NCBI GenBank assembly: GCA_003993805.1
Contig: RSEF01000001.1
Span: 180,356,951-180,420,950, forward strand
Direction: 5' to 3'
DNA: 64,000 nucleotides
DNA from: Himantopus leucocephalus
Lineage: Eukaryota > Chordata > Aves > Charadriiformes > Recurvirostridae
The translations under genes and the position numbers were made by a program. The notes below the pieces were generated by a model. That model was not told the DNA's origin. It ran no database searches and saw only the letters and a list, made by a program, of their open reading frames with translations. Below are positions 10,986-24,100 of the stretch, piece by piece (the first letter of the stretch is position 1; the number at the start of each line of letters is the position of its first letter).

Positions 10986-13900
10986 CTCTTCGCCATGTAC
11001 CTCACAATATCTGTCTTTTAGACTCTTGGACTAGATTACTACTCTCAAACCACTGATGGAGAAAATTTAACTGTTTATCACAGAAGAAAATGTTTGAAGG
11101 GTCAAAGACTTGGACAGCATTCACTTCCAACAGTGGGATATTAATCAGAAAAAATACGTCTCACCATAGGTTAAAGAAATATCTTTCTCAGTTCTGTGAC
11201 TTTAGCTGTATTTTGTTTCTACTGAAACAAAGGTATTTTTCCATGTAAGGCAAGTAGTTACTACTGTATCTAGCATCTACTTGAAACTCTATCAGGTCAT
11301 CCCGATTTATCGTTGTCAAATAGTAAGCCCTTTGGCTACAGCCTTATTTTCCCCACAGGTGTTAAAAATGCAAAATTGTAATTTATAAAACAGAAGATGA
11401 CAGAATCCCATTTGTACAATACATCTAGATGCCAAAAAGGTAATCTTATTACAAATAACACAATCTTCTCACAGCACTTGCTGTATTATTTTCCGGGTGG
11501 TCTAAAAAGTTGATTCAGAGAATAATGCCACAACAGCAACTTGTAGTTCCTAAGGCCAAATAGCCAGATGTGTCAATAATCAGTGCAAACTGGAAACAGA
11601 TGTAGGTCCTTGTTGAATAATAAATGTAATGAAAATACTTCCTTAGCTCTCTCATGCTTTCACACACATAACAATTTATGTCTTCCATATTTTTTAAATT
11701 TAATTTATTCACTGCTTCATTTTTGTGTCACCAGGATCTCTTTCAAAATCTTCGTCACTCCACAGTGAACTACTAAAGATTAGTATATCTACAGCAATTG
11801 CTTAATATCTGGTCAAATTGGTTCTACTTCATCATTTTATCAGGGAAGTTCCTTATCATTGAGATAAGATGAAAACTGTTCAAGGCAGATGTGAAGGCCA
11901 AGTCTGGGTAGTCTCCTGTACCTGCGTAGTTTCTGCATGTGTATGAAAGTGGACAGTCTGTAGAGTTGATAACATGGTTCAGACCACTGGTAAAATCCCT
12001 GACATGACTAAATAGACTTATGTACTGGGTGAAAGTCAAAACAATCTTTCAGGAATATTTCATGCTCTCAGGATCTTTGTGAGACCTTGTATAAAGCCAC
12101 ATGTCCAAACTTGATCTGTAACTTCAGTCCTTGCTTGCAAGCGATGACAGCTCAGTTATGTGAAAAGCTACTTTAAAAAGGAATACCATCTTCACAACTA
12201 AAAATAAATACTTTGTGAGCTAAGTATCTAAGTAGTATTTGCTTAGATTGTGATGTTCAGCACCAATTGATGTGTGTGTCTCCCCAAATTCTTAAAATGG
12301 GAGAAGTTACATTTTTCTTACTTAATGTAGTTTGAAGTTTTTTGAACAATATTGGACCCAGATTAAGACCACTGTTTCCAGTATGCAGAAAATACAGTGT
12401 TAATGTCAGAACTATAGAGCCATAATACAATGCTTATATTATGCCTTTAGAGACTAACCGGAACCGATAACCTTAAAAAATTAATCAGGAAACTGGGAGG
12501 GAAAGAAGGTATCTGCCTTGTTCCCCAGGTGCCAGCACGCACATTGATCTGCATCAAACCTTTACCACTCGGAGCAGTTGTTCCTGAGTATGAAAAGGAC
12601 AAAGAGTAGTGAGGAAGAGCTCAGGAGCTGAGTCATTGCCATGAACTGAACCAGGGAAAACACTTCACATGCAAAACCCCAAAAAGGTGTGAGAGAGCTC
12701 ATCTCCCTTCCTAAGAATGAGTACAGGAGGATAACTAACACTGCAAAACAAAGGTTGCAAACTGGTTATGCTAGTGTTTTCTGAGGCGCTTTCATCCTTC
12801 AGGCTCTGGCTGTTGTCCGCAAGTGGACAGATTCAGTGGCAGTGCCAGTTTCGGGAATTCCCACCCCACCCAGCTCCAGCTATTCACTCACTCCTCTTCC
12901 TCCTCCTCCTCCTTCCTCCCAGTGCTGCAGTGCCAGGTCCCCTCCGCACAATTGTTCAAAAGACTGGGCTCTGAACCTCATTTTATCAGCACTTTTCCTT
13001 AATCCAGACCATTTAAGCAATGCAGTTCATGCTGTAGCTCTGGGAGCGGTTGTGTTGGCACAAATGATGGGGCCTCTGCGCTGGGAGGAGAGCAGGGCAG
13101 GAAGGCAGGGAGCAGAAGAGCCAAACATTTTAAGGTGGCATTGCTCCATAGCTACTGTCTCCTGAAACTGCAGCTTCAGTAACAGTGTTTTTCCCTTCCA
13201 AGTTTGTCGTTGATGAAATCCCAAGTGGGTCAAATAAACTGTGTGAAGGGTGTACTCATATTTATACATACACAAGTTTATTACCTTGTTGTAGGAATGT
13301 GACTTACAAGCGATAGCCTTACATCAGCTCCCATGTGTCTCCTTGGATGCTGATAATGAGATAGAGAAAGAGAACATGGGCAGATTTAGGCAAAAGGGAA
13401 CAAAGCAGGGCTCTGATTCTTGTGTTAAATTTATAGTCATTAAGTAACCATATCCATGGGCAATTAGGGATGTGTCTAAGTTAAAATATACCCATCACCC
13501 TAGTTTCAAAATCTTTGAACTCAAAATCAAGTGCAACAGAGGGCTAGATTTGATCTAACAACATTAATTGTCATACAGCCATGGGGAAGATTAAAATAAA
13601 AAATGTTAGTCACGTTTGCCAGATGACTACAATCCAGAAAGCAGTGACACCAAAAAGAACACAGAGGTCAATGCCCAGAACCACCTGAACATGATTCCCA
13701 GCGCATGTTGTTGCAAAAGCAAACTAAGACATTATTCAGATACACAAGTAGATTTTTTTTAAGCTGGAGTTGGCCGGTGGCATTATTGGTGTTTGTGTCA
13801 TTGAAAAGTCGTGTTTTGTGTATCTAGTTTTGCTGCCCTCACTGAAATGGATGTTGAAAACCTGGTGAGGATTCATGCAACAGTGATCTGTGATTTAGAA

Positions 13901-16900
13901 AATATGCCTTATAAAACCAAATGAAAGCCATGCCCACAATCTCATAGCACTGCCCTGTCTTTGCTGCACAGCCGTCAGGGGTGCTCTGTAGCATGACAAT
14001 ACTCCACCACCTGACATGGGCTTCCATTAGGTCTCTAATTAAAAAAAATGGAGCTCGTTATGAGCTATTGTAGAAGCAGCTGATTTAGAAATTTAGGTCT
14101 CTTCCAGAAGCAATCTGGGTGCGGGGTTGCTTAGGCCTTGTGGTGTGTGGCTCCTGGCTCCTCTCTCACTCTCTGAGTTCCCGGCTCAGGAATGACCAGA
14201 GGTTCAGTTCTCTTCCAGCAGGAAAGAAACATCAACTTCACTCTCCCACATACTCTATTTGGTGCATGCTTTGTGAGAAACTTCTGCATCTCACTCTGCC
14301 TGTTAACTTGGCCAAGAGCCCCTGCTCCTGCATCACTCTGGAGTATAGACATGCCACTGGTCAGGGAAACATTGCGATGTTGAATCTGAGCAAATCTTAA
14401 ATACAGCTTAAAGACAAGCCATAGTTGTTTGTTGCCTCGTCTGTGAAACCATGTGCAATACCTCTCTGTTGCACAAGGTTGTTAATGAGGATAAACACCT
14501 CAAAAGCTGTCAGACATAAAGACAGGACCATATAGGTACCTTATAGAAGCAGGTAGGTAATAGCAGTCATGTAACAGAGACATTAAGATAGGTAGCTTCT
14601 GAAGCTCAAAGACACCATGACAGCTAGTGTGACCCTCTTCATTACATAGGCCCGAAAGTGCACTGAAAATTTTTTATAACATATTACTGAAGTAGAGACA
14701 TCCTTCGGAAAGACTTCCCACCTTGCTTTAGACTTGGGGATCTGGAGAATTTGTCCTATGCATGTATAGTGTGTTACTAACAAGTGTTAATTAGCCTTGT
14801 GAAAAACTTAATCTTATTTTGTGCTTAAACTATGCTAACTTAACTTAAAGGTATTAGATCATGTAACAGCTTTGATAGATTACAGAATCGTTGCAACACT
14901 GACTGGAGCAATGCCTAAATACCTTTGAAAAACAGCCTAAGCTATGTGCCCAAGGAGGCCTGTTGGAAAAGGAACCTTGATTTCTCCAGTCCTGGACTGG
15001 CACTGAAATAATTTGCCTATTTTTTCTACCAGCCCTATGAACGCAGAACACTTACCTGCCTTTTGCTATGTACAAATATAATATTCAAAATAATATAGAA
15101 TAATAAAAAATACAGTATTTCTATGTACAAACAAGAACTAAAATTGCTGCTTATCGACCCTTAGTAACCTGAAAGCCCTTTGAACATAGGAGTTTCTTTC
15201 ATTGGTATCTTGTGATAAACGATGGAGAAGAGGAAGTCTTTTCCAAGAGAAAATGACTCATAGAGAAGAGTCTTAGGAACTCACAACATTCAATACCGCT
15301 GGCAGTGAATAAAAAAGCTCTTTTTATAATTTTTTTTTTAGATCTTCCTTGTTCTAGTAATCACGAAGCACATCACACTAGCCTGTTGTTTCCACAGTGT
15401 CCTTCAGCACATTAAACTATTATTTTCAGCAGGCCATGCTGATTAGGAAGTTTGCATTCTTAATGCTAGCAATAAAAAAACCCTAATTTCATACCATAAA
15501 TTAATGTGCACTGAATTCCATTTTACCCTAGTTACACTACTTCTGGTATTTCAGATAGCTTAGATGTACATTACAATGTAGATGTATCCAGATAGGGTTG
15601 ATACCAGTTAACCTGGGACATTTCTGTCTGAGTTGGCTATCCTCATCTTCTCCTAATATCAATTAAGAAAAGTAAGGCAATATAAGTAAAAGATTAAACT
15701 CATACTTTTGTAAATATGTGAAATGAGTCAAAAGAATAATGTTCCTTAGAAGTTCCTGTTTGTGTCCACTGACTACCAAGTGGTGATTAGCTCAGATATT
15801 GCTGTAACCTTCATTATCTAAGGACAAAGGTGGAGCGAAGTTTGTAGGTAAGGTTTGTAATATCTTCTATGTGAACAACTATTAGTGTTGGTGAAAGTAG
15901 TAAAACTTCTGGACTTTTCAGTCTTTCTGATCTGAAAAAGGCCTTGTTGGTCTGAAGCATTGTCTTCTTTTCCCAGCTATAACAGTTGATCTGATAAAAT
16001 TTCAACCTCTACCTATAAGTCTGGCCTTAGCTCAGATGGAAACCTCTACTTCAGAAACATCTCCATTCGGTCAAATTAATCCACCTTGACACTGATGAAT
16101 GCATTTGTCAAGCTGAACCTTTCTTCAGTATCCAGATGAGCAATAATTACTATTTCAGTTGCAAATTAGACCTCTGAATTAAATACAGTCCACTGGGAAC
16201 ACTCATTCTCAAAGTTCTTGTTTACACTTCTCTTACAGCCCTGTACCTTGCTTGCGTAGTTTAACTACATAATAAATATCTTGCTCCCATAAAAGTTAGA
16301 TATTCAGCACTGGCATAACACTTTATGGGTAGGGAGTCATTATCCAAACAAAAAACAACAAGAAAGAAAAAGGAAAAAAGAAAAGGACAACAGTGCCAGG
16401 AAGGTGGATTGACTCATTGCTTCTGAAATTATTATCTTCAGAGACAAATTATTCAGTCAGAGAGACGTGGCATCACCCAATGTGTACTCTGGGCAAGATA
16501 TCAAAATGCAACCCTTCCCACGTGTAGGCAATTATTCCTAAATCAGTAGGTATAATAATATCTATGGGCACAACTTTCATCTACATTTTTCACTGTTAGT
16601 ACGTAATGTTCTCAAATGTGTGTTTTCCCTTATATGAACCTGGCAGTTGTTAACATCTTTTTTTTTTTTTTTCAAATATCAGGCCTTTCATTTTGTCTAG
16701 GATTATGGGAATATTAGTGAAATAGTTTTGCTCTGGAAAATTTAAAACACTGTTCAGTCATTGCTATGGCCCTGATTAATTAGTGGACTTCTTATTGCAA
16801 ACTGTACATTCCTCACCTGTATCTCTCACTGTGTTTTGCTAGCCACGTTAAGGAAAATCTTGCAGGGAAGATGGTAGCTGGGGTATCTGATAGGAAGAAA

Positions 16901-17270
16901 AATAGAAAGAAGTAAGAAAGCATGGTCTTCCCTCTTTCATTTTTCATACTTTTCAGAATGAAAAGATAGGACATTTTTTACTAAATAGCTAAGCAAAGAA
17001 ACCATTAATCCCTCTGATATCGTCCCACTCTTCTGTCAAAACAGGGTTTATTAAGAGCCAGCTGAGGTATTTCTGCAAAGCATTAGATAGTGTGGCACAA
17101 ACACATTCACGCCAGATCAGACGGCTGGATCCTCAGCCAAGTGATGCAGAATGATTGCATCTGCACTGCTCAAGTGTAGCCTCTTGCAGAGAAAACTCAG
17201 CACTTCCGAGCTGATGTAGAATACAGCTGTCTCGTGGTGCTCACATAGCCCTTAAATACAATTAGCATTG
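10986..17270. other. AT-rich non-coding stretch, no gene seen
   Basis: No gene, RNA gene or dated transposon is visible. It contains a CCT-rich tract (listed separately) and a poly-T run at about 16658-16673. Open frames are short and overlap on both strands without a bias that would suggest coding. Confidence 0.65.
12889..12920 (+). repeat. CCT-type simple repeat
   Basis: A short imperfect array of CCT/TCC triplets lies within a locally GC-richer segment (about 12830-12960). It gives rise to spurious serine/leucine/proline-rich open frames. Confidence 0.8.
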
Positions 17271-17332
17271 TTTTAATATATATATTTATATATATATTTA
17301 AAATAGAGTGAATACATATATATATATTAAAA
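17271..17332. repeat. AT-rich inverted repeat / (TA)n tract
   Basis: The arm TTTTAATATATATAT at 17271-17285 is exactly complementary to ATATATATATTAAAA at 17318-17332. The bases between are themselves mostly AT dinucleotides. It could extrude a hairpin, and tracts of this kind are length-unstable. Confidence 0.85.
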
Positions 17333-20300
17333 AGTAGCCAATATAATTTGGGATCTGCTTGGTAATCCACTGAGTTTTTGTTCTTTTAGCATGAGATCAA
17401 AAATAGGTGTCGTACGTCCTGAGGTGTGGTATGAGGGCACTGGAAGGAGTTTGAGACTGCAAAGCCTGCAGGGATATTGTTGGACTGTGTAAGGCAGAGG
17501 GAGACAAACCTGATGCAGTGTCATCCTCACCACACCATACTGGGGTTTTATTTCAGGGGAACTACTTGCCTCACTACAGAGAATGGCCTGGCAGCAAATG
17601 AAGATTTATGCAACATGAACTGTGAGGGAATATGGACCCGGGAATGAACGGAAGACCTAAGTTCTTTGATAGTGTAAATTTATCCAGAGAGACCTGAGAC
17701 ATGGTGGATGCAGGTTTGACAAATAACAGTATATGACCTTACTTAGCGAGCATCTCTTTTTTCTGCCTATCCTCGTCTGGAAAATAATGTACGTAAAAAT
17801 CACAGTGATCGTCAGTACAGGAAATCCAGAGCTAGATTTCAAATACTGCTTCAGTCTCAGTCCTCATCTGAGCCAAAGTATGTTACTGCACCAGGTAACG
17901 CTATTTGTTCTAGCACTTTTGCATTCTGGAGAAATGGATTTGAATGGAATTACGAAATGCAATTTTTTTGAGACAGAAATTATGCTAAAGGATTCCAGAG
18001 AGTAATTCTTTCAAATGTTGTAAGTCTCTTTTACTGTACCAATTCTAGTCTGTTCAGCTAAAGCAAAGATTGGAGTTGGCACCAATGTAACTTTACAGTC
18101 TTCTTGTCCTACTTGAGAAAATTTCAGGCATCATTTTTCCTCATTTCAGAATTTCTCAGCAAAGTCAGATGAATAATCTGTCTCATTTTTTGTGGTTACT
18201 TGATAGCAGGTCTATTCCTGTACACATTGTCCCAAACACTCTCAGCATTCACATCAAGTCTGTTGACACTGTTTTTCAGGGCTCAAGCCGTAGCAGTCTT
18301 GTTCCCCATTCCTACCAGGTTTCTACAGTGTCAACATTACATCTAGTCAGCAGGTTAAAGTACCTCTCCTTGCTTTTTCACATTGTAAAACAGGGGGCTA
18401 GGTTGAAACAACTTGCTGAGTATAATATACATATCTTTTAGAAGACCCAATCCAGTGGATTCCCCCGGATTTCTCAGGTTTTTATCACACAAAGAGAAGT
18501 TTGTAAGCCTGATTTTAAACATTGTAAGCTGACTTCTGCAATGAACATGAATACTTCCTTTCCCTTCTTCATATCTTCCCCAGTACCGAACATGCAGATA
18601 TCTATTAAATAGTAGGTTTTGAAAACACCCTGAAAAATGGCAAATGTCCATTCCTAGACATGCTATGAAGTGCAGTTGCATGACATTAGCTGACATTATG
18701 AAATTGTTGGCAAAATAACTCCTCCGTGTTTTTATAACAAAGAACTCGTTGGCTGATTTCATGTCCTACAGATAATTGTGCAGTCTTCATACCACTTTAA
18801 CAGATTGTCAATGAAGATACAAATTGAATATCATACCAAATCCAAATCTTTGCATGATCGTATTGTGCATTAAGTTATTGCACACTGGAACAGGTTAGAG
18901 AATTGCCAGGTAATGTGACTAAACTTCAACTTCTCTTTTTGCAGACCAGACTGCAAATCATGTTATTTATGATAAATTGTGGGCTAAGAATGCATGTGTA
19001 GAGAATCAAGGAGGTTCATCCAGTGAACAATAAGTTGATCATGTGTCTGAACATTTCATATCCTCCAAAGTTTGAATTTCAAATTAAATTCAGAACAAAA
19101 ATGCATCTCTGTAGGCCCATCCACAATATGATCAGCGCATCTTAGTGAATGTGATCATTTCTAACTCAAAGGTTTGGTTCCAGGATTTAAAACACAATGG
19201 AAATTATTTTTTATTATTGCGGTTCTTTCTCAGTTCCACTGGACTTTTTTTTCCCCTTTTCTTTCTTTTTTCATCTTTTTGGAAGTTCACAAATGACTGT
19301 GATATTCATGCAAATTAAGGCTTGTTTCAAAAAAATCAGTGTTTTGGAATAGCTGTCATTCCTTTAGTAGATTTGGACTGAACTTCTATCACTCGAGATG
19401 GTATCTCATTTCAGTTTAATGAGATATACCCAAAAACTCTTTATTAATGCATTTCCCTAACGAATAGAATTTCTTCTACAGTAGTAGAGCATTCCTCAGT
19501 AATCACTTTATTAGTTGTTCTGTTGAGGTATTTCAGACAGTATTTAGTCACAATAAAGAAGACTGACTTTATTCTGTAATGTAGTGAGAAGACTGGAAGG
19601 TCTGTCCATCAGAATATCACTCAGCAGCTGAATGTTAAGACTCATTAACATGCTGGCAAAGAGAGCTGACATTCAAGTTATCAATGCTTCTCGCCAGTGA
19701 CAGCAAATATGTTAGCTGAGGGGTTTTGCAGGGTTGAGGAGAGACAACTTTTGGTCTCATGAAACAAATGCCTTGGTTTCATTTTTTCTTAATTTCATTT
19801 TTTAAGCACAACAAGCAATGAGTACTGTTGAGAAAGCTCTGTCACATTTCAGTAGGCTGAACTCAGTATAAAGGAAATTACAGCTGGCACTATCAGGAGG
19901 TACGAATTTCCTCCACAGTCATTCTGCTACTAAAGGTCTGAACCAAAGGAGACTTCTTCACAAACTAGTTTCTTCACACTTGAAAAAAAATCCCATTAGG
20001 CATGAGGATGAAAACTTCAAATTTCATAGAATTTTTGAAAGCAAACAAAAGAACAATTAGTTCAGACACTTTGACATTTTTAGTTTGATAATAAGGAAAC
20101 GTTTGCTTTAAAATCCTATGTGATCAGCATTATTTTTATTGCAGCCAATATTTCTAAATAAAAAATGAAGAAAAGTGGAAAAGCAGAGCTTTTTTTTTGT
20201 ACATTTCAACAATTCCAAACTTTTCTATCCAAATGATTTTCAAGACTGAATATATCAAAACCAGCTATTTCTCATGAAAAGTTTTGGCTTTGAACAACAG

Positions 20301-20345
20301 CCATTTTTTTTCAATTAAAAACATTTCATGATAATTTAGTTCTAT
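17333..20345. other. AT-rich non-coding stretch, no gene seen
   Basis: Unique AT-rich sequence with no recognisable exon, RNA gene or transposon. The longest frame here is 135 codons on the minus strand (18355-18762) and has no recognisable domain. Confidence 0.65.
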
Positions 20346-20555
20346 TCCAAAATCCATTGAAGTCATTACAAACTTCCTTTGATTTCAGAAGTTTTTGGAT
20401 CAAGTCCACAGATGGGATTTATGTGAGCAGGGTAAAAGAAAAAACATAACCGTTCCTCTGGTCCAGATTTTAAGCTCAGATCTACACGCACAATTTCCCT
20501 TGACTTCAGAGACAAATACACGTAAGGGTAATATTTGGCCCTGAGATGTATTTTC
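20346..20555. repeat. Degraded copy of an old palindromic repeat (weak)
   Basis: CCATTGAAGTCATTACAAAC, then TTTTTGGATCAAGTCC, and later CTTGACTTCAGAGACAAATA and TATTTGGCCCTGA resemble the 'ATTGAAGTCAATGG ... TTGGATCAGGCC' pattern seen more clearly at 60653-60738. The assignment rests on these short matches only. Confidence 0.3.
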
Positions 20556-20617
20556 AAAAGTAAATTAAATAAAACCTGAGAGTTACAGCTGAGAAAACAG
20601 CTGATTTATTTTTTTAA

Positions 20618-20641
20618 ATTATTATTATTATTATTATTATT
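20618..20641. repeat. (ATT)8 microsatellite
   Basis: About eight uninterrupted ATT units lie in an AT-rich background. Confidence 0.95.
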
Positions 20642-20959
20642 TATGACATAAATTAATGATTGCCTATATCATTACTTGAAAAGAAGTTAACAGTCTAGAG
20701 TGCAGATAATCTTTTTTATTAAAGTACAGATTTGAATGTAAGCAATTAATTGATTTCTTGTTCTTGACAGCAGCTCATTAGTCACAACACAATGTTTCTG
20801 CATAAAATAAACATAATAGAAAGGAATGTTTTAAATCTGCAAGATTCGGGCACACATTCCAAATAAATTATTTTATGACTAGCACACTTATTTTACTTGT
20901 TTTTTTCCTGCATTGACAAGGCTCAGTCTTCAGCCATGCTTAGTTTATTCAAAGTGATG

Positions 20960-21110
20960 TCACCACCGTCCCAGTCCAGGAACGGGACAGCCCTGCAAGT
21001 GGTTGGTCTCAGTTTGAGCACCTGGACTGTTTTTAAGCTCACACCTCGCTGGGGCGTGGCGGCGCGTTCTTTGGCAATGCAATAGAGCAACATGGAATCT
21101 CTCCCGTCTT
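20960..21110. other. Isolated CpG-rich patch
   Basis: Roughly 150 bases with many CpG sites (for example CTCGCTGGGGCGTGGCGGCG at about 21046-21065) lie in a very AT-rich, CpG-poor background. No open frame of note, TATA box or transcription start can be identified. It could be a short regulatory island or the remains of a GC-rich insertion. Confidence 0.4.
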
Positions 21111-24100
21111 CTTGTAAATACCATCCACAAAGTGAATAGGAAGGGGTTTAGAGCTCATTACAATGTCTTTCACCATCTTAGGTAAAGATATCCTCAGTGA
21201 AATCTTCAGGGCTGTTTTCTAGTTGCGAAGTAACATGAGCAAGCAATGAAGGATGGGGCAAGTTGTACAGGTTTGACGTACTAGCAATTATATTGCATAT
21301 AGGTGTATGCAACAGTTGACCATAGACATACACAAGTGTACATTTTTCTATTCAGCTCTACTATGTCATATAGGTAATATGTCAAACTAAATTTAATTCA
21401 AAACTACTATTACATATACTATAGTATATGTATGTACATGTGTGTAATTATATAAAAGAGAAGAGATTTTGAGGGGACTGCATGTAACGTTATGGCATGT
21501 CATTAAAGAACACAAAATGTGTACTTGGATTTTAGATATACACTGTCACAAGACAAATAGATTTCCAAGTTTCTTTTTTGAGTGCTTTATATGCATATAC
21601 ATACACACACACAAAAAACTAAAAGAAGTTTTTTTGTGCCTGAAAGTTTGTCACATTTATTCGGCTACAACAGCTAGTTACCTCCACTAACACACCTTCA
21701 TTTTCTTGCATACATGAACATATGCGCAGGTACACGCAAGAATCTTTTTTTCATTTTTAATAGCAAGATATACTGCACACATACGACATCAAAACTCAGC
21801 GTAAAAGCCATTTTAACTTGTACCTGAATTCTTTTTCTTCTAATAATACTTGTTCCTCTCTATGATCCACAGCCGAATATTTCACAAGTAAGCACCTAGG
21901 CATGGGTTAATCTCATTTAACAATAAATGTCTAAAAGTTCAGAAGTTAGATGTTAAGCCTCTGTCTTCAGTGAATGGTGGGAGACAGGAAAATCAGCCCT
22001 GTGTGAGACAGGAATCTAAGATAGGCAGATGAATCACCAGTTGAACATGCCTATTTCTCTCCACTAAAGGACAAAACAAGTAGACTACATATAGGCAATT
22101 AAATACTATACATCTAAAGTCAGCAGCGCTGAATCACATGCCAGGAGGTATGCATGGAGAAGCAGAGGTACCTGAAACTTAATGGCATTAACATGTAGGT
22201 CTCCCTGCACATGCCTACCGTTTGGACACAGTCTGGTCTTTCCCTCGTGGGTGGTGGGGGAAGTGATGTCCGCAAGGTTTCGAGTGTGGCTAGTGTATTT
22301 GTTCAGATGACCTAAATGTTAACTCTGCCCTTTCAGCAAAATAGGGTACGTGCAGGGCATCATGCGAGCAGGCGACAGCAAAGATCTGCTCCAAGGGCTA
22401 AGCTGTGGTTTGCCACGGGCTCCCTGTACGGAGCAGGGCTTGGCTGAGCAGCCTCAGGCACGCACCACGGAGCTGCTTGGTGAGGGGATGACCCACAAGA
22501 TCAAAACATGCTCTTCTTCAGTACCCTTGTCATGGATGAAGAGGAGGAGGATTAACCTTGCAGTGACCCGGTACCCAGTGTAATGTATGTTTCCTGGCTA
22601 GAGGCTCTGTCTCCTTTTCTTTCCCACTCACTCCTCACCTGCAGGAAGCAAGAGAGAGAGTAGTGTTTCTGTGTGTTTTGGCCTATCATGGTGTCCTTAA
22701 CAACACTTTTAATGCTGACCCCCAAGCTCCTCCACTGGAAGGCATATGGAATAACAATATTCATGAGCACAGCACATTTTCTTCTTTCTGCAAAGAATCC
22801 CAGATAATATAGAGGTGAGCAAGGTGCATAAAAGTTGACTGGGAGATTAAAATTGCGGCACACAGAATATGAAGCCGCTCACCCTATGATATCCCATATC
22901 ACGTTGCTACTGCCTGGGAACCCAGTTTCATTCTTTCCCATTATGCAGACTGATTTCTCTGAAATGATCGAAGCCCAGTTCCAACGTATTGCTATAGTTC
23001 CTGAAATCATACTTGGAATATAAGACTACAAAAATTTCTCACTTATATAACTGTAAAAACTTTCTATGTACAATAAAAGGCTGTAATTCACTTTTTGAGG
23101 TTCAGGAATGCCATAAACCTCTAGAGCTGAGTTAACATAATTAATCACCAGAGCTACAAAATTAATTTCTTTGTATTATCATGATATATGTCTGTTGTCT
23201 TATACACATTTAAAACACTTCTACCTTGAGATGCTCTCTAAGGCATGTTATCTTAGTGTTGTCAGAGTTTATTTAATGTCAGTCAAAGTCTATGGTTTCT
23301 CTCAAAACTAAACAGTCATTATGGGGCTGGAGTAAAAATTAGCATGACCATGTAGACTATGGGTGAAACAGTGCTCCTAAATATTCAGAAGTCAAGCACC
23401 TGACACCACACTTCCAGGTTACCACATCAGACATCCTCCTCTCTTTCTGCTCCTACCTGTTTGAAGTAATGCATTTCAGCTTCAAAGATAAGTAAGTGCA
23501 GGTGCAAAGGGACATTATTTCCCAACTGGTAAACAGAAATATGTGCTATATAGCTTGATCTCACCTACTTTTAGTAAATAAAACATGTAAGTTAAGAATA
23601 TGTTTTCTCCTCCACAAGTCCATAGAAAGAGAGAAAGAGCCTTTTCCTTAGGGTAATTAATCCATGTAATTGCTTTTAGTGAATGCTTGTTAGTCCTGAT
23701 ATCCAGTCCCTTGTGAATCAAGCCCTAATACAACTCACTCAACTTTTCAACAGCTTTGCCACTCTTTTGGGTAGACATGGTATCACTCAGGCATTTTGGC
23801 AAAATGTTGGGAAAGAACCAGCTCAGGTGAGCCAGGTGGGATGCTGCTGATAAGCTGCTTGGTCTCCAAAAGGGACTGTTGCCCAATTTTCTCTGTGAGG
23901 GGGTAGGGCAGCATGGTTTGCTCTGTTTATCCAAAATACTGTGTTTATCTGTTCCCAGTCAGCTGTAGGCAGACAGAATAGCTCTGCTGGCTGCGATCTG
24001 CCTCCATCCCAGACTGTGCCGAAAGGCACGAGGAGAGGGAGCTGCTTTTGCCCTCAACCCCCACTTCTCTCACACAGGGCTGGGCATCGTCTGGCCATAA

